Shown here one piece after another: positions 5,301-5,527 of a stretch of 5,527 nt of DNA. Numbering within the stretch: the first letter of the stretch is position 1; each line of letters opens with the position of its first letter. Origin of the DNA: an uncultured Eubacteriales bacterium (lineage in GTDB: Bacteria; Bacillota; Clostridia; Oscillospirales; Acutalibacteraceae); the NCBI GenBank assembly GCA_900319255.1, contig ONNU01000265.1, forward strand, positions 1 to 5,527, given 5' to 3'. Made by a program: the position numbers and the translations under genes. The notes beneath the pieces were generated by a model. It ran no database searches. It was given only the letters and a program-made list of their open reading frames with translations, and was not told the DNA's origin.

Positions 5301-5527
5301 TTTTTTATTATGGGGAAGTTATTCAATGGGAATGCCTGATTTAGCGGTTTTGTATGGAAGGGGAATGGGTGGTGCTCAGGGCTTTCATTTTGGGGAATGC
5401 TTTCGGTCTTTTCCGGCAGCGAGCTGCGCCGCTGCCTGCTTTTTCTTTGACCGCCTGCGGCGGTTTTGGGGTGTTTCGCACGCTGCGGCGTGCGACCATG
5501 GGGCTCTGCCCCCTGGACCCCTGCAGC
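5171..5527 (-). other. Stop-free minus-strand frame entering from the right edge; doubtful gene end
   Basis: Reading leftward from base 5527, 118 codons run without a stop until TAA at 5173-5171. The predicted peptide is rich in Pro, Lys, Arg, Ser, Gln and His, with no membrane segment or recognised domain. Its end (SEKMTDGQHKAFPSSDTPEN and following) is encoded by the tandem 82-bp repeats. A leftward terminator 80 bases downstream would fit a gene end. Against this, the frame runs through four GC hairpins, the minus strand here is poor in T (which lowers the number of stops by chance), and no start or ribosome site is visible. It could be the end or remnant of a gene outside the window, or chance. 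Between 5301 and 5414 I see nothing else apart from a plus strand strikingly rich in G and T. Confidence 0.18.
5415..5512. repeat. Cluster of four consecutive GC-rich hairpins
   Basis: Four inverted repeats follow each other: GGCAGCG / CGCTGCC (5415-5436, followed by a T-rich stretch), ACCGCC-TGC-GGCGGT (5450-5464, followed by TTT), TCGCACGC-TGCG-GCGTGCGA (5476-5495) and GGGGC-TCT-GCCCC (5500-5512, followed by CTGGACCCC). The last resembles palindromic GGGGCTCTGCCCC / TGGACCCC strings that I recall as common dispersed intergenic repeats in gut Firmicutes and other bacteria. The cluster continues past the window edge and may be the boundary of a dispersed element. Confidence 0.7.

Overview
The window looks like chromosomal DNA of a low-to-moderate GC Gram-positive bacterium of the class Clostridia, most likely a Ruminococcus-type gut or rumen organism. 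This is an inference from the strong AGGAGG-type ribosome binding sites, sigma-A-like promoters, simple hairpin-plus-T-tract terminators, the Firmicutes-like AroA sequence and the large YfhO-type membrane protein. No database search was possible. I see no phage, transposase, CRISPR array, toxin-antitoxin pair or defence system.

Layout. (1) 1-590, minus: the N-terminal half of aroA (EPSP synthase), running off the left edge, with its own promoter just upstream. (2) 591-951: an intergenic stretch with a GC-rich hairpin element, a run of 7-bp repeats and the terminator of the next gene. (3) 952-3681, minus: a 909-residue YfhO-family polytopic membrane protein starting at GTG, with an unusual low-complexity charged C-terminal tail. 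(4) 3682-4205: a 524-base divergent intergenic region holding the yfhO-like gene's leader, a GC-rich hairpin, heptad repeats, a 21-bp direct repeat and the rpsT promoter. (5) 4206-4466, plus: rpsT (ribosomal protein S20), followed by a terminator. (6) 4551-4625: a second copy of the dispersed element whose core also occurs at 674-703 on the other strand. (7) 4645-4977, plus: a complete small transcription unit with a near-consensus promoter, an 85-base leader that can fold, a 49-residue single-membrane-span protein and a terminator. (8) 4978-5527: no recognisable gene, but a minus-strand terminator, an 82-bp tandem duplication with a third decayed unit, and a cluster of GC hairpins at the right edge.

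The genes do not form an obvious pathway. aroA makes aromatic amino acid precursors, rpsT is housekeeping, the YfhO-like protein is probably a cell-envelope GT-C-type glycosyltransferase, and the small membrane protein is unknown. Each appears to be transcribed from its own promoter.

The most unusual content is noncoding: a dispersed repeat found twice in opposite orientation, each time between the terminator of one gene and the promoter of the next; the folded leader of the 49-residue protein; and the tandem repeat and hairpin-rich right end, which sits upstream of a minus-strand terminator and lies within a stop-free minus-strand frame of uncertain meaning. I did not find strong evidence of a new multi-gene system.
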